Shown here: positions 7,013 to 14,853 of the stretch, one piece after another
Position numbering within the stretch: the stretch's first letter is position 1
Layout of the letters: each line of letters begins with the position of its first letter
Assembly (NCBI GenBank): GCA_025455765.1
Contig: JALOLX010000014.1
Coordinates: 1 to 14,954 of the forward strand
Source: Flavobacteriales bacterium
GTDB lineage: Bacteria > Bacteroidota > Bacteroidia > Flavobacteriales_F > PHOS-HE28
Length of the DNA: 14,954 nt
Direction: 5' to 3'
Program-made: the position numbers and the translations under genes
Notes under the pieces: generated by a model
The model's database searches: none
What the model was told of the DNA's origin: nothing
Seen by the model: the letters and a program-made list of their open reading frames with translations, nothing else

Positions 7013-7594
7013 CTAGAACGCTTGATGTTCCATGAACGATCTGAGGGCTTTGGCCCGATGGCTCATGCCGTTCTTCAGCTCGGTGGGCATTTCCGCGAAG
7101 GTCAGGGTATGTCCAATGGGGATGAACACGGGATCATAGCCGAAGCCGTGAGAACCCTTGGGATCCATGGCGATCGTTCCTTCAACAACACCGGTATAGC
7201 AATGGGCCTTGCCGTTCGCATCGATGTAGGCTAGAACGGTTCGGAAGCGGGCCCTCCTGTCGTTATGCTCCTCCAATCTGTTCAAGAGCTTCCGGATATT
7301 GGCGGCCATATCGCGCTGAGGCCCGGCATAGCGTGCGCTGAAAACACCAGGTTCACCATGCAGGGCCGGTATCTCAAGACCGGTATCGTCCGACAGGCAG
7401 GGTAGTCCGCATAGTTCATGAACGGTCATTGCTTTCTGAAGGGCATTATCCTCGAGCGTCCGACCGGTCTCCTCCAGATCGCCTGTTATTCCGATCTCCG
7501 GGAGACTGAAAAGGTTCATTCTGGACGGCAACATTGCTCGGAGTTCCAGCAGCTTGCCAGGGTTCGATGTGCACACTACCAGGGAGGTGTTCAT
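7013..7594 (-). CDS. rdgB: XTP/dITP diphosphatase (non-canonical purine NTP pyrophosphatase)
   Basis: RdgB/HAM1 enzymes hydrolyse dITP, XTP and ITP to monophosphates, keeping deaminated purines out of DNA and RNA. They act in the cytoplasm and need Mg2+. The 193-residue length is standard. Family motifs are all present: TSNPGKLLEL at 9-18 for nucleotide binding, the catalytic LSDDTGLEI at 67-75 with the paired aspartates at 69-70, PGVFSARYAG at 82-91, SHGFGYDPVF at 148-157, and the C-terminal SHRAKAL at 178-184. It is on the minus strand, divergent from the polysaccharide exporter genes and unrelated to them in function. The start ATG at 7594 directly precedes the first beta strand, as expected. 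Confidence 0.96.
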   Translation of the reverse strand: MNTSLVVCTSNPGKLLELRAMLPSRMNLFSLPEIGITGDLEETGRTLEDNALQKAMTVHELCGLPCLSDDTGLEIPALHGEPGVFSARYAGPQRDMAANIRKLLNRLEEHNDRRARFRTVLAYIDANGKAHCYTGVVEGTIAMDPKGSHGFGYDPVFIPIGHTLTFAEMPTELKNGMSHRAKALRSFMEHQAF

Positions 7595-7844
7595 GAGCGG
7601 AACGATCGGGGCCGACGATCATCAAGTGTGTAAGTGCGGGGACCTTGAGGCGTCAAGGGAGGCGCAAAGGTGTGACCGATGAGGCAACCGTTTTAAGTCT
7701 GCTGCATCTTCATGAGGCAATGATCGGATATAGGCAGGCAGTTCCAGGACCAGATGCGGCAGAGCGGTCGACGGGCAGGCCTTCCCGGCCGAGCATGTAC
7801 ATTCGCATGCCGAACCATCGGCGTTCGTTCTACCTGGTCTACGC
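7595..7844. other. Divergent 250-bp intergenic region (rdgB / ABC exporter)
   Basis: No gene is supported. The region must contain the promoters of rdgB (minus) and the exporter operon (plus), but I cannot identify a consensus -7 box. A small hairpin, ccttga-ggcg-tcaagg, lies at 7643-7658, about 50 bp upstream of the rdgB start. Confidence 0.4.
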
Positions 7845-8693
7845 ATGAACACTCTGACGACAAAGACTTTGCGCACTGTGGTGGACGCCCGCAAATGGAG
7901 TCCAGTGCCTGACGTGCGGGAGCTGTTCGCCTACCGGGACCTATTCCTCACGCTGACCTATCGTGATATTCGGGTGAGGTACGCTCAGACCATGCTCGGC
8001 CTCACCTGGGCGCTGTTGCAGCCCGTGGCCACGCTGGTCGTACTGGGGCTTGTGTTCGGTCGTGTAATGCGGGTGGATACGCAAGGGGTTCCCTATGCCT
8101 TGTTCGCTGTGGTGGGTATTGCTGTTTGGACTTACTTCTCCTTCGTGTTGAAGGAGTCCGGCGGATCGATCATCGGGGCGCAGGATGTGGTCCGAAAGAT
8201 CTATTTCCCGCGGCTTATCATCCCCTTGAACAAGGCTACTGTTGGTCTGGTGGACCTGTTCGTAGCCTTAGTGTTGATGGCATTCTTGTTCATCCATTAT
8301 CGGGTCGTGCCAACTTCACATGCACTCTATGCCCTTCTTTTCCTGGGAGGGGTCATGGTATCTGCATTGGGTGTCGGTATCTGGATCAGTGCATTGACGA
8401 TCCGTTTCCGCGACTTGCAACACGTGGTCCCTTTTCTGGTCCAGTTCGGACTGTTCGCAACGCCTGTAGCCTATCCTGCTTCGGTGGCCGTCAATACGCT
8501 GCCAGAGTACCTGCAGTACTTTTATTTTCTCAATCCGATGGCAGGGCTGATCGAGGGTTTCCGGTGGAGCCTTTTAGGAGTGGGCGAATGGAATGGTCTC
8601 TGCACACTATCGGTATTATCCGGGCTGTTCCTGTTCGTGACCGGCCTGTTCTATTTCCGATCCGTAGAGCGTACGATCGCGGACCTTGTCTGA
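7845..8693 (+). CDS. wzm: Polysaccharide ABC transporter permease (Wzm-type)
   Basis: This 282-residue ABC-2 type permease would form the homodimeric membrane channel that exports a lipid-linked polysaccharide across the inner membrane. The N-terminal amphipathic stretch (ELFAYRDLFLTLTYRDIRVRYAQTMLG, 26-52) and LTWALLQPVATLVVLGLVFG (53-72) are typical of Wzm/TagG/RfbA permeases. About six membrane helices follow, near 55-72, 84-105, 133-152, 160-185, 195-215 and 253-272. The signature RFRDLQHVVPFLVQFGLFATPVAYP lies at 187-211. It is 9 bp upstream of the ATPase gene and probably in one transcript with it. The gene symbol reflects family membership; the exact glycan is unknown. No strong Shine-Dalgarno precedes the ATG. 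Confidence 0.92.
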   Translation: MNTLTTKTLRTVVDARKWSPVPDVRELFAYRDLFLTLTYRDIRVRYAQTMLGLTWALLQPVATLVVLGLVFGRVMRVDTQGVPYALFAVVGIAVWTYFSFVLKESGGSIIGAQDVVRKIYFPRLIIPLNKATVGLVDLFVALVLMAFLFIHYRVVPTSHALYALLFLGGVMVSALGVGIWISALTIRFRDLQHVVPFLVQFGLFATPVAYPASVAVNTLPEYLQYFYFLNPMAGLIEGFRWSLLGVGEWNGLCTLSVLSGLFLFVTGLFYFRSVERTIADLV

Positions 8694-8702
8694 ACCTAAC
8701 GA

Positions 8703-9938
8703 ATGAGCAAGCGAGTAATTCATGTTTCGGGCCTGGGTAAGCGGTTCCATGTGAAGGGGCGGTCGCCCATCGATCTGCGCGCGGGAATTGCGGAGAACGT
8801 GAAGCGCCTGTTGTCCTCTAAGGGAGATCCGTTCTGGGCAGTGCGCGATGTCAGCTTCGAAGTGCATGAAGGCGAAACCCTCGGTATTGTGGGGCGAAAC
8901 GGCGCAGGCAAGAGCACCTTGCTCAAAATGCTATCGCGCATCACCTATCCCACCGCCGGGCGATTCGAGATAAACGGACGCATGAGTTCGCTGCTTGAAG
9001 TTGGTACCGGCTTCCACATGGAGCTCAGCGGCAGAGAAAATGTGTATCTGAATGGCACGATATTGGGCATGCGCCGCACCGAGGTGAAGAGCAAGTTCGA
9101 TGAGATCGTGGCGTTCAGTGGCGTGGAAGAATTCATTGACAGCCCGGTGAAATTCTATAGCAGCGGTCAGAAGGTTCGGCTTGCCTTTGCAGTGGCGGCC
9201 CACCTGGAGCCGGAGGTGTTGATCATCGATGAGGTGTTGGCAGTGGGCGATGTGGAGTTCCAGCGGAAATGTTTGGGGAAGATGAAGGACGTGGCCTCGA
9301 ACGGCAGGACCGTATTGTTCGTGAGCCACAACATGAGTGCGGTGAACAGCTTGTGTGAACGCTCGCTGCTGCTGAACAAGGGCATGGTGGAGATGATGGG
9401 CCCCACTTTGGAGGTGACCCGTCGATACATGTCGAGCAACCATGATGACCCACCTGGTGAACGTGACCTGAGCTTGTTGCCGTCCAAACAGGATCAGGCT
9501 GCACGAATACTGGCTGTACGGATAACGGACAAGGCGGGAGCGGTGATTCGGCATGGCTTGGTGACGGAGTCCTTCTTTGTTCAGCTGACCTATGAGGTGT
9601 ACCGTTCGGGTTTCCGTCCCCAACCCGTAGTGCTTCTCTTCAATTCCCAAGGCGAACAGGTTTTCACTTCGTTCCCAGGTATGGATACGGAGATGGATTA
9701 TTCCCCCGGTCGATATACCATCCAACTACAAATACCGCCAGACCTGTTGAATGCGGACACGTACCACTTCACACTTTGGCTTGTAACATGGTTGCCATAC
9801 AAGGCGCATCAGGTGGCGGAGAACATCATGTCCATTGAAATACTGGATGACATACACTCGCCCACCCATCCGGTCAGCAACCGTAAACTCGGGGGGGTGG
9901 TGCGACCGAACCTTACTTGGCTGAGGGTGGAGGGATGA
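8703..9938 (+). CDS. wzt: Polysaccharide ABC transporter ATP-binding protein with C-terminal carbohydrate-binding-type domain (Wzt)
   Basis: This 411-residue ATPase partners the preceding permease. The nucleotide-binding domain has Walker A GRNGAGKST at 64-72, signature YSSGQ at 152-156, Walker B VLIIDE at 172-177 followed by VLAVGD, and the H-loop histidine 209 in VSHN. The N-terminal block before Walker A, with FWAVRDVSFEV, is typical of the TagH/Wzt branch. After about residue 265 a second domain follows (RILAVRITDKAG ... FFVQLTYEV ... MDYSPGRYTIQLQIP). This matches the Wzt C-terminal beta-sandwich, which in characterised systems recognises the modified glycan terminus. Its presence suggests chain termination or capping before export (inference). 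A G7 run lies near the 3' end (9891-9897). The stop overlaps the next gene's start as ATGA. Confidence 0.94.
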   Translation: MSKRVIHVSGLGKRFHVKGRSPIDLRAGIAENVKRLLSSKGDPFWAVRDVSFEVHEGETLGIVGRNGAGKSTLLKMLSRITYPTAGRFEINGRMSSLLEVGTGFHMELSGRENVYLNGTILGMRRTEVKSKFDEIVAFSGVEEFIDSPVKFYSSGQKVRLAFAVAAHLEPEVLIIDEVLAVGDVEFQRKCLGKMKDVASNGRTVLFVSHNMSAVNSLCERSLLLNKGMVEMMGPTLEVTRRYMSSNHDDPPGERDLSLLPSKQDQAARILAVRITDKAGAVIRHGLVTESFFVQLTYEVYRSGFRPQPVVLLFNSQGEQVFTSFPGMDTEMDYSPGRYTIQLQIPPDLLNADTYHFTLWLVTWLPYKAHQVAENIMSIEILDDIHSPTHPVSNRKLGGVVRPNLTWLRVEG

Positions 9939-11128
9939 TCGGACCGAAGTCGCATATCCTTGTCATTGCCTATTCGCACCTGAACCGCGATGCCCGGGTG
10001 AAACGTCAAGTGGATGCCCTGATGGTCGACCATGTGGTCCATACGGCCGGCTTCTCACCGGCGGGTAACGAGAACGGCAGCTTCACTCGCCTGGAGGAGC
10101 ATGAGGTGCCTGTCAACGCACCTGTGGTGCTACGGAAGTTCCATGCAGGTATGGTCCGTGCGCGACGGTGGCTGCTGCGGGATCGCTTGAAAGCGTACGG
10201 TGCTTTCTATTGGGATACAACACGCCGCGCATTAAGTCGCTCGCTAAAGCGCCTTCCCGTGGACCTCGTGTTGGCCAACGACATCGATGCATTGCCACTG
10301 GGGGCGGAGGTGGCGGGTGATCGGGCTTTCTTTGTCTATGATGCACATGAGTTCAGTCCCCGCCAGCAGGATGGTGACAGCCTTTGGGTGAAGCGATATG
10401 GAGGCTACTACACGTCGCTTTGCAGGACGTACATGCCGACAGCGCATGCCTGCTTCACAGTGAGCGACAGCATTGCGTCGGCGTACAAGGAACTCACTGG
10501 TGTCAAGCCTGAAGTGATATGGAATGCACCACAGTACGAGGAGCTTCGGCCACAAGCCTCCCTCGGCGGGCGGGTCCGTCTTGTACACCATGGTATGGCC
10601 AGCCCCTATCGCAATACGGAGGGTCTTATCGCGATGATGGATGATCTGAGCTCCTCCCATGAGCTTCATCTTCATCTTGCGCCCATCGCGGATCGTGCCT
10701 ATCGGGAGAAGATCGAACGATCGGTGAACGACCGGCCTCATGTTCATCTGCATCCCGCCCTTCCTCCGGCAGAGCTTGCCGCCGCGTTGAACGGTTACGA
10801 TATCGGTGTTCACTATTTGCCACCCACCAGTTTCAATCATATGCATGCGATGCCGAACAAGCTGTTCGATTATGTGCAGGCCCGTCTGGCGATCGTGGTT
10901 TCTCCCAATCCGGCCATGGCTGAACTTGTGCGGGTACACAAGCTGGGCACGGTGGCTCACGACTTCAGTTTGTCCGCATTAGCCGATGCCCTTCGCGAAT
11001 TGAGCCGGGAGCAGATAGCAGCCTTCAAGCAAAGCGCCCATCAGCAGGCCTTCGAACTATCGGCATACGCAGGGGTCGAACGTCTGCGGTCCACAGTAAC
11101 GCGCCTGCTTGCCACCCGTTCGCACTGA
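9935..11128 (+). CDS. Glycosyltransferase, GT4-like (GT-B fold)
   Basis: From the ATG at 9935 the product has 397 residues. The ATGA overlap with the wzt stop and the purine-rich ggtggaggg just upstream favour this start over an in-frame TTG at 9917. The N-terminal half has HILVIAYSHLNRDARVKRQ at 7-25, DLVLANDIDALPLG at 110-123 and YDAHEF at 135-140, a pattern common in GT4-type enzymes. The C-terminal half has a nucleotide-sugar-binding-like region (HLHPALPPAELAAALNGYDI at 271-290 and PNKLFDYVQA at 307-316, then PAMAELV at 326-332). It should add a sugar to the lipid-linked chain in the cytoplasm; donor and linkage cannot be told. Translational coupling to wzt ties it to the exporter. Confidence 0.88.
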   Translation: MIGPKSHILVIAYSHLNRDARVKRQVDALMVDHVVHTAGFSPAGNENGSFTRLEEHEVPVNAPVVLRKFHAGMVRARRWLLRDRLKAYGAFYWDTTRRALSRSLKRLPVDLVLANDIDALPLGAEVAGDRAFFVYDAHEFSPRQQDGDSLWVKRYGGYYTSLCRTYMPTAHACFTVSDSIASAYKELTGVKPEVIWNAPQYEELRPQASLGGRVRLVHHGMASPYRNTEGLIAMMDDLSSSHELHLHLAPIADRAYREKIERSVNDRPHVHLHPALPPAELAAALNGYDIGVHYLPPTSFNHMHAMPNKLFDYVQARLAIVVSPNPAMAELVRVHKLGTVAHDFSLSALADALRELSREQIAAFKQSAHQQAFELSAYAGVERLRSTVTRLLATRSH

Positions 11129-11341
11129 AGGCATGGGACGCATCGCATATCCATCATCAGAGCCTGTTCTGGAAGTCCGATACCCATGCAGGTCGGCCTC
11201 GCGAAGCGGTTCCGATAGGCGACATCCCGTGGCGACGGGACCGCAGGTCTTCGTTGGTGGCATGGAACATGACAGGCAACAGTGCTGTGCTGGTGCCCTG
11301 GAGGGGGGGGGGCACGAAGCCATCCTTGACCACCGAACACG
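11129..11341. other. 213-bp spacer with a G10 tract before the GT2 gene
   Basis: No start-bearing gene is supported. The plus frame beginning at 11128 stays open for 75 codons until a TGA at 11353-11355 and contains readable stretches (LFWKSDTHAGRP, SSLVAWNMTGNSAVLVPW), but it has no credible start codon. It may be remnant coding sequence. A run of ten G lies at 11303-11312, 29 bp before the ATG at 11342. I see no consensus promoter or terminator. Confidence 0.45.
11303..11312. repeat. G10 homopolymer upstream of the GT2 gene
   Basis: Ten consecutive G, the longest homopolymer I found in the window, lie 29 bp upstream of the annotated GT2 start. Length change here would alter spacing in the 5' region of the gene rather than its reading frame. 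Confidence 0.95.
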
Positions 11342-12241
11342 ATGATGAAAGTTGAGCGACCAATGAGCCGCGGGTGGGAGGATCCGGCACGCGCTGGTGC
11401 TTCGGATGCCGCTCTTCCGTTGGTCAGCATCATCATGCCTGCCTATAATGCCGCTCGGTTCATCGAACAGGCCATCTGCTCAGTGCTCGAACAAACATGG
11501 CTGAAGTGGGAATTACTGGTGATAAATGATGGTAGCACGGACGATACGCTGGCTCATTTGACGAAATTTAACGACGATCGTATAAAGGTGCTAAGCCAGC
11601 CGAATAAAGGCGTAAGTGCTGCCCGGAATACAGGTCTGGATATGGCTGTGGGCAAATATGTGGTCTTTTTGGATGCGGATGATGTGCTGCCGAAGAACAG
11701 CATCAGTGTGCGTGTAGAGGTTTTGGAGACCCGACCAGAGGCGGCGTTCGTGGATGGTGTAGTGCTGGCCTTGGACCATAGGACGGGCAAGCTGACACCT
11801 CATCATCAACCAAGTGGTGAAGGCATACCTTTTGATCGTTTGATGCGGATGGATGAACGCGTGTTCTTTGGTCCAAGCTGGATGATCCGGAGTTCAGTGC
11901 TGATGGGTGCGCGATTTCCAGTGGAAATGAGGCATGCAGAAGATCTGGCGTTCTATTTAACGCTGGCACGTCGGGGGCAATACAGGCATGTGGATGAAGT
12001 GGTGCTGCACTATCGACGTGGTCATGGATCAGCAATGGGGGACCTCGATGGGCTTGCCAAAGGGTATGCCCAGCTCAAGAGCTACGCAGCGAAACTAAGC
12101 CCCCCCCCTGAGAAGGTCCAGCTGCAAAAGATGCAGAAACGCATCGCCGGCATCCTTTGGCGGTCTTATGTCAAGGCCGGCAGGCCCCGAAAAGCGTTGT
12201 CACACCTATGGTCCTGGATAAAGCATACTGACAATGAGTAA
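11342..12241 (+). CDS. Glycosyltransferase family 2
   Basis: This 299-residue GT-A fold transferase has LVSIIMPAYNAARFIEQAI at 27-45, INDGSTDDT at 61-69, GVSAARNTGLD at 90-100, the metal and nucleotide-binding FLDADD at 109-114, and the C-terminal acidic pair ED at 200-201 in HAEDLAFYL. It then has a GHGSAMGD segment at 227-234 that probably closes the active site. It should transfer a sugar from a nucleotide donor during glycan assembly. The first 25 residues are not conserved, so the ATG at 11345 or 11363 could be the true start; no Shine-Dalgarno decides. A C9 tract at 12100-12108 encodes the end of Ser253 and Pro254-256. The stop overlaps the next gene by 8 bp. Confidence 0.92.
   Translation: MMKVERPMSRGWEDPARAGASDAALPLVSIIMPAYNAARFIEQAICSVLEQTWLKWELLVINDGSTDDTLAHLTKFNDDRIKVLSQPNKGVSAARNTGLDMAVGKYVVFLDADDVLPKNSISVRVEVLETRPEAAFVDGVVLALDHRTGKLTPHHQPSGEGIPFDRLMRMDERVFFGPSWMIRSSVLMGARFPVEMRHAEDLAFYLTLARRGQYRHVDEVVLHYRRGHGSAMGDLDGLAKGYAQLKSYAAKLSPPPEKVQLQKMQKRIAGILWRSYVKAGRPRKALSHLWSWIKHTDNE
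12100..12108. repeat. C9 homopolymer inside the GT2 gene
   Basis: Nine consecutive C lie in codons AGC CCC CCC CCT (residues 253-256). Gain of one C gives CCC TGA, an immediate stop that removes the last 43 residues. Loss of one C replaces the tail with about 40 unrelated residues before TAA. Either change also uncouples translation from the overlapping gene at 12234. Confidence 0.95.
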
Positions 12242-13418
12242 AGAGGTCCTCTTCCTTAGTTATTGGAGCCTTCGCGAGCCGTTGAACGCTTCGGCGGTAT
12301 TCCCATACCTGCGTATCCTTTCGGAACGACCGGACGTGAGGAGGATCCACTTCATCACCTTGGAGACCGCGAAAGGCAAGATGCCGCAGGTGGAATTGGA
12401 TATTCCCAAGGTCGTGCACACCGCTTTGGAGCCGGTATCGTTCCTGCCGCATCTGGCAGCCAAGGCGTTGCTTTTCCTCTGGTCCATTCCGTTCCTGGTG
12501 GGATACATCAAGCGCAACAAGATCGATCTGATGATCGCTAAAGCCTCCATAGCTGGTGCGTTGGCCGACCTGGTGAGCATGTGGATCCGAGTGCCTTACA
12601 ATGTGGAATCCTTCGAGCCCCATTCGCAATACATGTTGGAATGCGGGGTTTGGAGATCGAATAGTATCCGATTCAGATTCTCGCGTTACATGGAGGAGCG
12701 ACAGATAGCAAGGGCTCGATTTGTTGTAACGGTGACCCATAACCATCGTGTTGATCTGATAAGTGCAGGTGTTTCTCCCGAACGAGTTTACGTCATCCCG
12801 AGCATTACAGACCTTGATGCCTTCCGATTTGATCCACAGGCGGGTTGCGAGATCAGGACGGCATTGGATATACCATTGACGGCAAAGGTTGGCATCTATG
12901 TGGGCAAGTTCGGAGGACTCTACTTCGATGAGGAAGCCTTTCAGATCTTCGCACGCGCGATCGAGCACTTTGGAGACATGCATATCGTCGTGCTGTCCCC
13001 TAGTGATCATCAAGAGCTTCACCGAAAGGCAGCCGAAGCGGGGATCCCCATCGCGCGCTTTCATGTAGCTACGGCACGACATGTGGATGTGCCTCGGTTC
13101 CTGTCTGCGGCAGACATGGCATTCAGCACCATCCGGCCTGCTCCAATAAAGCGCTATCAGTGTCCGATCAAGAATGGCGAGTATTGGGCCTGCGGGCTTC
13201 CGATCATCATGACGGACGAGGTGTCAGACGACCATTTAATGATGAGGGAGGGAGTGGGTGGGAGTGTATTCAAAGCCGACCTGAGCGATCTTGAACAAGC
13301 CTTCAGAACGGTTGAACTGATCTTGACCGACCCCGACCATAAGGATCGGATGCGTTCGTTAGCGACGCGGTTCAGATCAATGGACATAGCGCGTTCCGTG
13401 TATCAGCACATCATTTGA
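12234..13418 (+). CDS. Glycosyltransferase, GT4-like (GT-B fold)
   Basis: This 394-residue protein begins with MSKEVLFLSYWSLREPLNA, which leads into a Rossmann-like N-terminal domain with a hydrophobic stretch (76-92) that may dock to the membrane. The C-terminal half has YVIPSITDLDAF at 186-197, KVGIYVGKFGG at 218-228, IVVLSPSDHQE at 251-261 and VPRFLSAADMAFSTIRP at 286-302. It then has IKNGEYWACGLPIIMTDE at 312-329, where the acidic residue plus the GLP segment matches the nucleotide-sugar-binding end of GT4 enzymes. The start overlaps the GT2 stop by 8 bp (ATGAGTAA), so the two are probably translated together. Donor and acceptor are unknown. It is the last plus-strand gene before a convergent gap. 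Confidence 0.87.
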   Translation: MSKEVLFLSYWSLREPLNASAVFPYLRILSERPDVRRIHFITLETAKGKMPQVELDIPKVVHTALEPVSFLPHLAAKALLFLWSIPFLVGYIKRNKIDLMIAKASIAGALADLVSMWIRVPYNVESFEPHSQYMLECGVWRSNSIRFRFSRYMEERQIARARFVVTVTHNHRVDLISAGVSPERVYVIPSITDLDAFRFDPQAGCEIRTALDIPLTAKVGIYVGKFGGLYFDEEAFQIFARAIEHFGDMHIVVLSPSDHQELHRKAAEAGIPIARFHVATARHVDVPRFLSAADMAFSTIRPAPIKRYQCPIKNGEYWACGLPIIMTDEVSDDHLMMREGVGGSVFKADLSDLEQAFRTVELILTDPDHKDRMRSLATRFRSMDIARSVYQHII

Positions 13419-13430
13419 ACGTCCCGCTCC

Positions 13431-13450
13431 GCCTTGGCTGCTGCCAAGGC
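13431..13450. terminator. Hairpin in the convergent gap, candidate bidirectional terminator
   Basis: A perfect 8-bp stem, gccttggc / gccaaggc with a tgct loop, lies 12 bp after the plus-strand glycosyltransferase stop. A second stem, caggtg-gtggt-cacctg, is at 13522-13538, just before the minus-strand gene's stop. Neither has a T-run, so intrinsic termination is only a possibility. Their place between converging genes supports a 3'-end role. Confidence 0.4.
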
Positions 13451-13539
13451 ATGCCACGTGCCGAGAGAGGGGGTGTCCAGGCGACATCGTGCATGAACAG
13501 TGGTGCATGTCTCGTCGGGCACAGGTGGTGGTCACCTGG

Positions 13540-14853
13540 TCATGATGGTGCTACCGTTCCGTGAACTGTGTGCTCCTGGAGTGCCTCCAAGCGATCGATC
13601 CAGGTATCCATGCTGGCGTCCCAGTGATATGCGGACAAAGCGACGGGATCAGGTTGTAGGTCCGGTTCAGAGCCTGTTCGTTTGCGTTCCATTAATGAGG
13701 TGATACGATCGACCATCTCACGAGCGTTGCTTACAACATACCCTGTCCTTGTCTTTTCAAGGATCTCTTCGGGCAGGTCTCGCCCGGTGCTTACTTGCAG
13801 AACCGGTTTCCCACTTCCAATATACTCCAGGAATTTGAGAGGAAGGATGCCGAACTTCCCCTTGAATCCTACGTGGAGCAACAGGTCTGAACGGGATTGC
13901 TCATGGAGTGTTTCGATACGCCCCATCCGGCCGTGTGTCCAAACGAACGGCAGGGCGTTGATCGAGCGTATGACCTGTAGGAAAGCCCGGGGGGCTTGTG
14001 TCGGGGCAGGACCAATGAACCTGACCTGCAATCTGGTGCATAGATCGGGGTGTTCCCTAGCAAGCAATTCCAATCCATCGCGGACCAATGACCATTCCTG
14101 CTCCTCGTAGAGCATTCCTGTGTATGTCATGACGAATGTATCTCCGCTGCACTCGGTTGGTGGTGCGCTCATTGGAGACCCGTTCAGCACCACATGACCA
14201 GATGCCATGCCAAGCACTGATCGTGCGTTACTAAGCACCCCGGGTGTCGCAGCTGTTATCAGAGCGGCGAGGCGTCCTATGGACCGTTCCGCCCGGCTTT
14301 GGCGGATGCGAACGAGCCATCCGCGCAAGCCTTTACGTCTGTCGAACAGAGAAAGTGCGACACGTCGATCCCGGATGTTCCAAGGATCCCGGTAATCAAG
14401 GCAGAAGGGAATGCGCCAAGCGTGTGCAAGGTCGCGGGCATATTCGAAGTAATTCCATGGCGGCCCGGATGCGATGATCACGTCCGGTCGAACGAAAGTG
14501 CGGACCACATCCTTTACATCGAGGTCAAGTCGGGCCTTCCGTCCTGTTGGAAGTAGCACATCTCCCCAAAGCTCCCCGATGGGACGCAGCAAGGCTGATC
14601 GCCCGAACCAAGTATAGATGAGATAAATGATCTTCAGTATCCAAGGAGCATCCTTGGGAACGGTGATACGGTGGAGTCGATGAACCGTTATACCTGTTAA
14701 GTCGGCAGGCCATTGATCCAAGGTCGCGATATGCTCACAGATCACTGACACCTCATGCCCACGATCCACAAGCCTTTTCGCGAGATGATACGACCTGCGC
14801 CCACTGGTCAGGTTCGCTGGCGGGAATCCTTGGCAAAGGATCAGAACATGCAT
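13540..14853 (-). CDS. Glycosyltransferase, GT4 family (GT-B fold)
   Basis: This 437-residue protein starts at the ATG at 14853. A GTG one codon upstream is possible but less likely, because the ATG overlaps the preceding stop as TGATG. The N-terminal domain shows VLILCQGFPPANLTSGRRSY at 3-22, AKRLVDRGHEVSVIC at 25-39 and RPDVIIASGPPW at 122-133, then CLDYRDPWN at 151-159, a pattern typical of GT4 enzymes. The C-terminal domain shows VMTYTGMLYEEQ at 241-252, and GILPLKFLEYIGSGKPVL at 335-352, which contains the conserved glutamate of the donor-binding motif. The donor sugar is unknown. It is convergent with the GT at 12234 and co-directional with the gene cut off at the right edge. Confidence 0.92.
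   Translation of the reverse strand: MHVLILCQGFPPANLTSGRRSYHLAKRLVDRGHEVSVICEHIATLDQWPADLTGITVHRLHRITVPKDAPWILKIIYLIYTWFGRSALLRPIGELWGDVLLPTGRKARLDLDVKDVVRTFVRPDVIIASGPPWNYFEYARDLAHAWRIPFCLDYRDPWNIRDRRVALSLFDRRKGLRGWLVRIRQSRAERSIGRLAALITAATPGVLSNARSVLGMASGHVVLNGSPMSAPPTECSGDTFVMTYTGMLYEEQEWSLVRDGLELLAREHPDLCTRLQVRFIGPAPTQAPRAFLQVIRSINALPFVWTHGRMGRIETLHEQSRSDLLLHVGFKGKFGILPLKFLEYIGSGKPVLQVSTGRDLPEEILEKTRTGYVVSNAREMVDRITSLMERKRTGSEPDLQPDPVALSAYHWDASMDTWIDRLEALQEHTVHGTVAPS

Noticed and set aside
7643..7658. Hairpin ccttga-ggcg-tcaagg upstream of rdgB as a terminator or riboswitch
   Set aside because: The stem is only 6 bp with no T-run, and it lies in the 5' region of divergent genes. There is not enough structure for a specific call.
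8931..9725. 264-codon minus-strand open frame opposite wzt
   Set aside because: It is a shadow of the well-supported ABC ATPase. The translation is rich in His and Gln with no motif.
9891..9897. G7 runs in wzt (9891-9897) and rlmH (4070-4076) as phase-variation sites
   Set aside because: Seven bases is short for efficient slippage in a GC-rich genome, and rlmH is a housekeeping gene. I kept only the runs of nine or more.
12171..13082. 303-codon minus-strand open frame opposite the glycosyltransferase at 12234
   Set aside because: It is a shadow of a gene with clear GT4-like features and translational coupling to the GT2 gene. The antisense product resembles nothing known.
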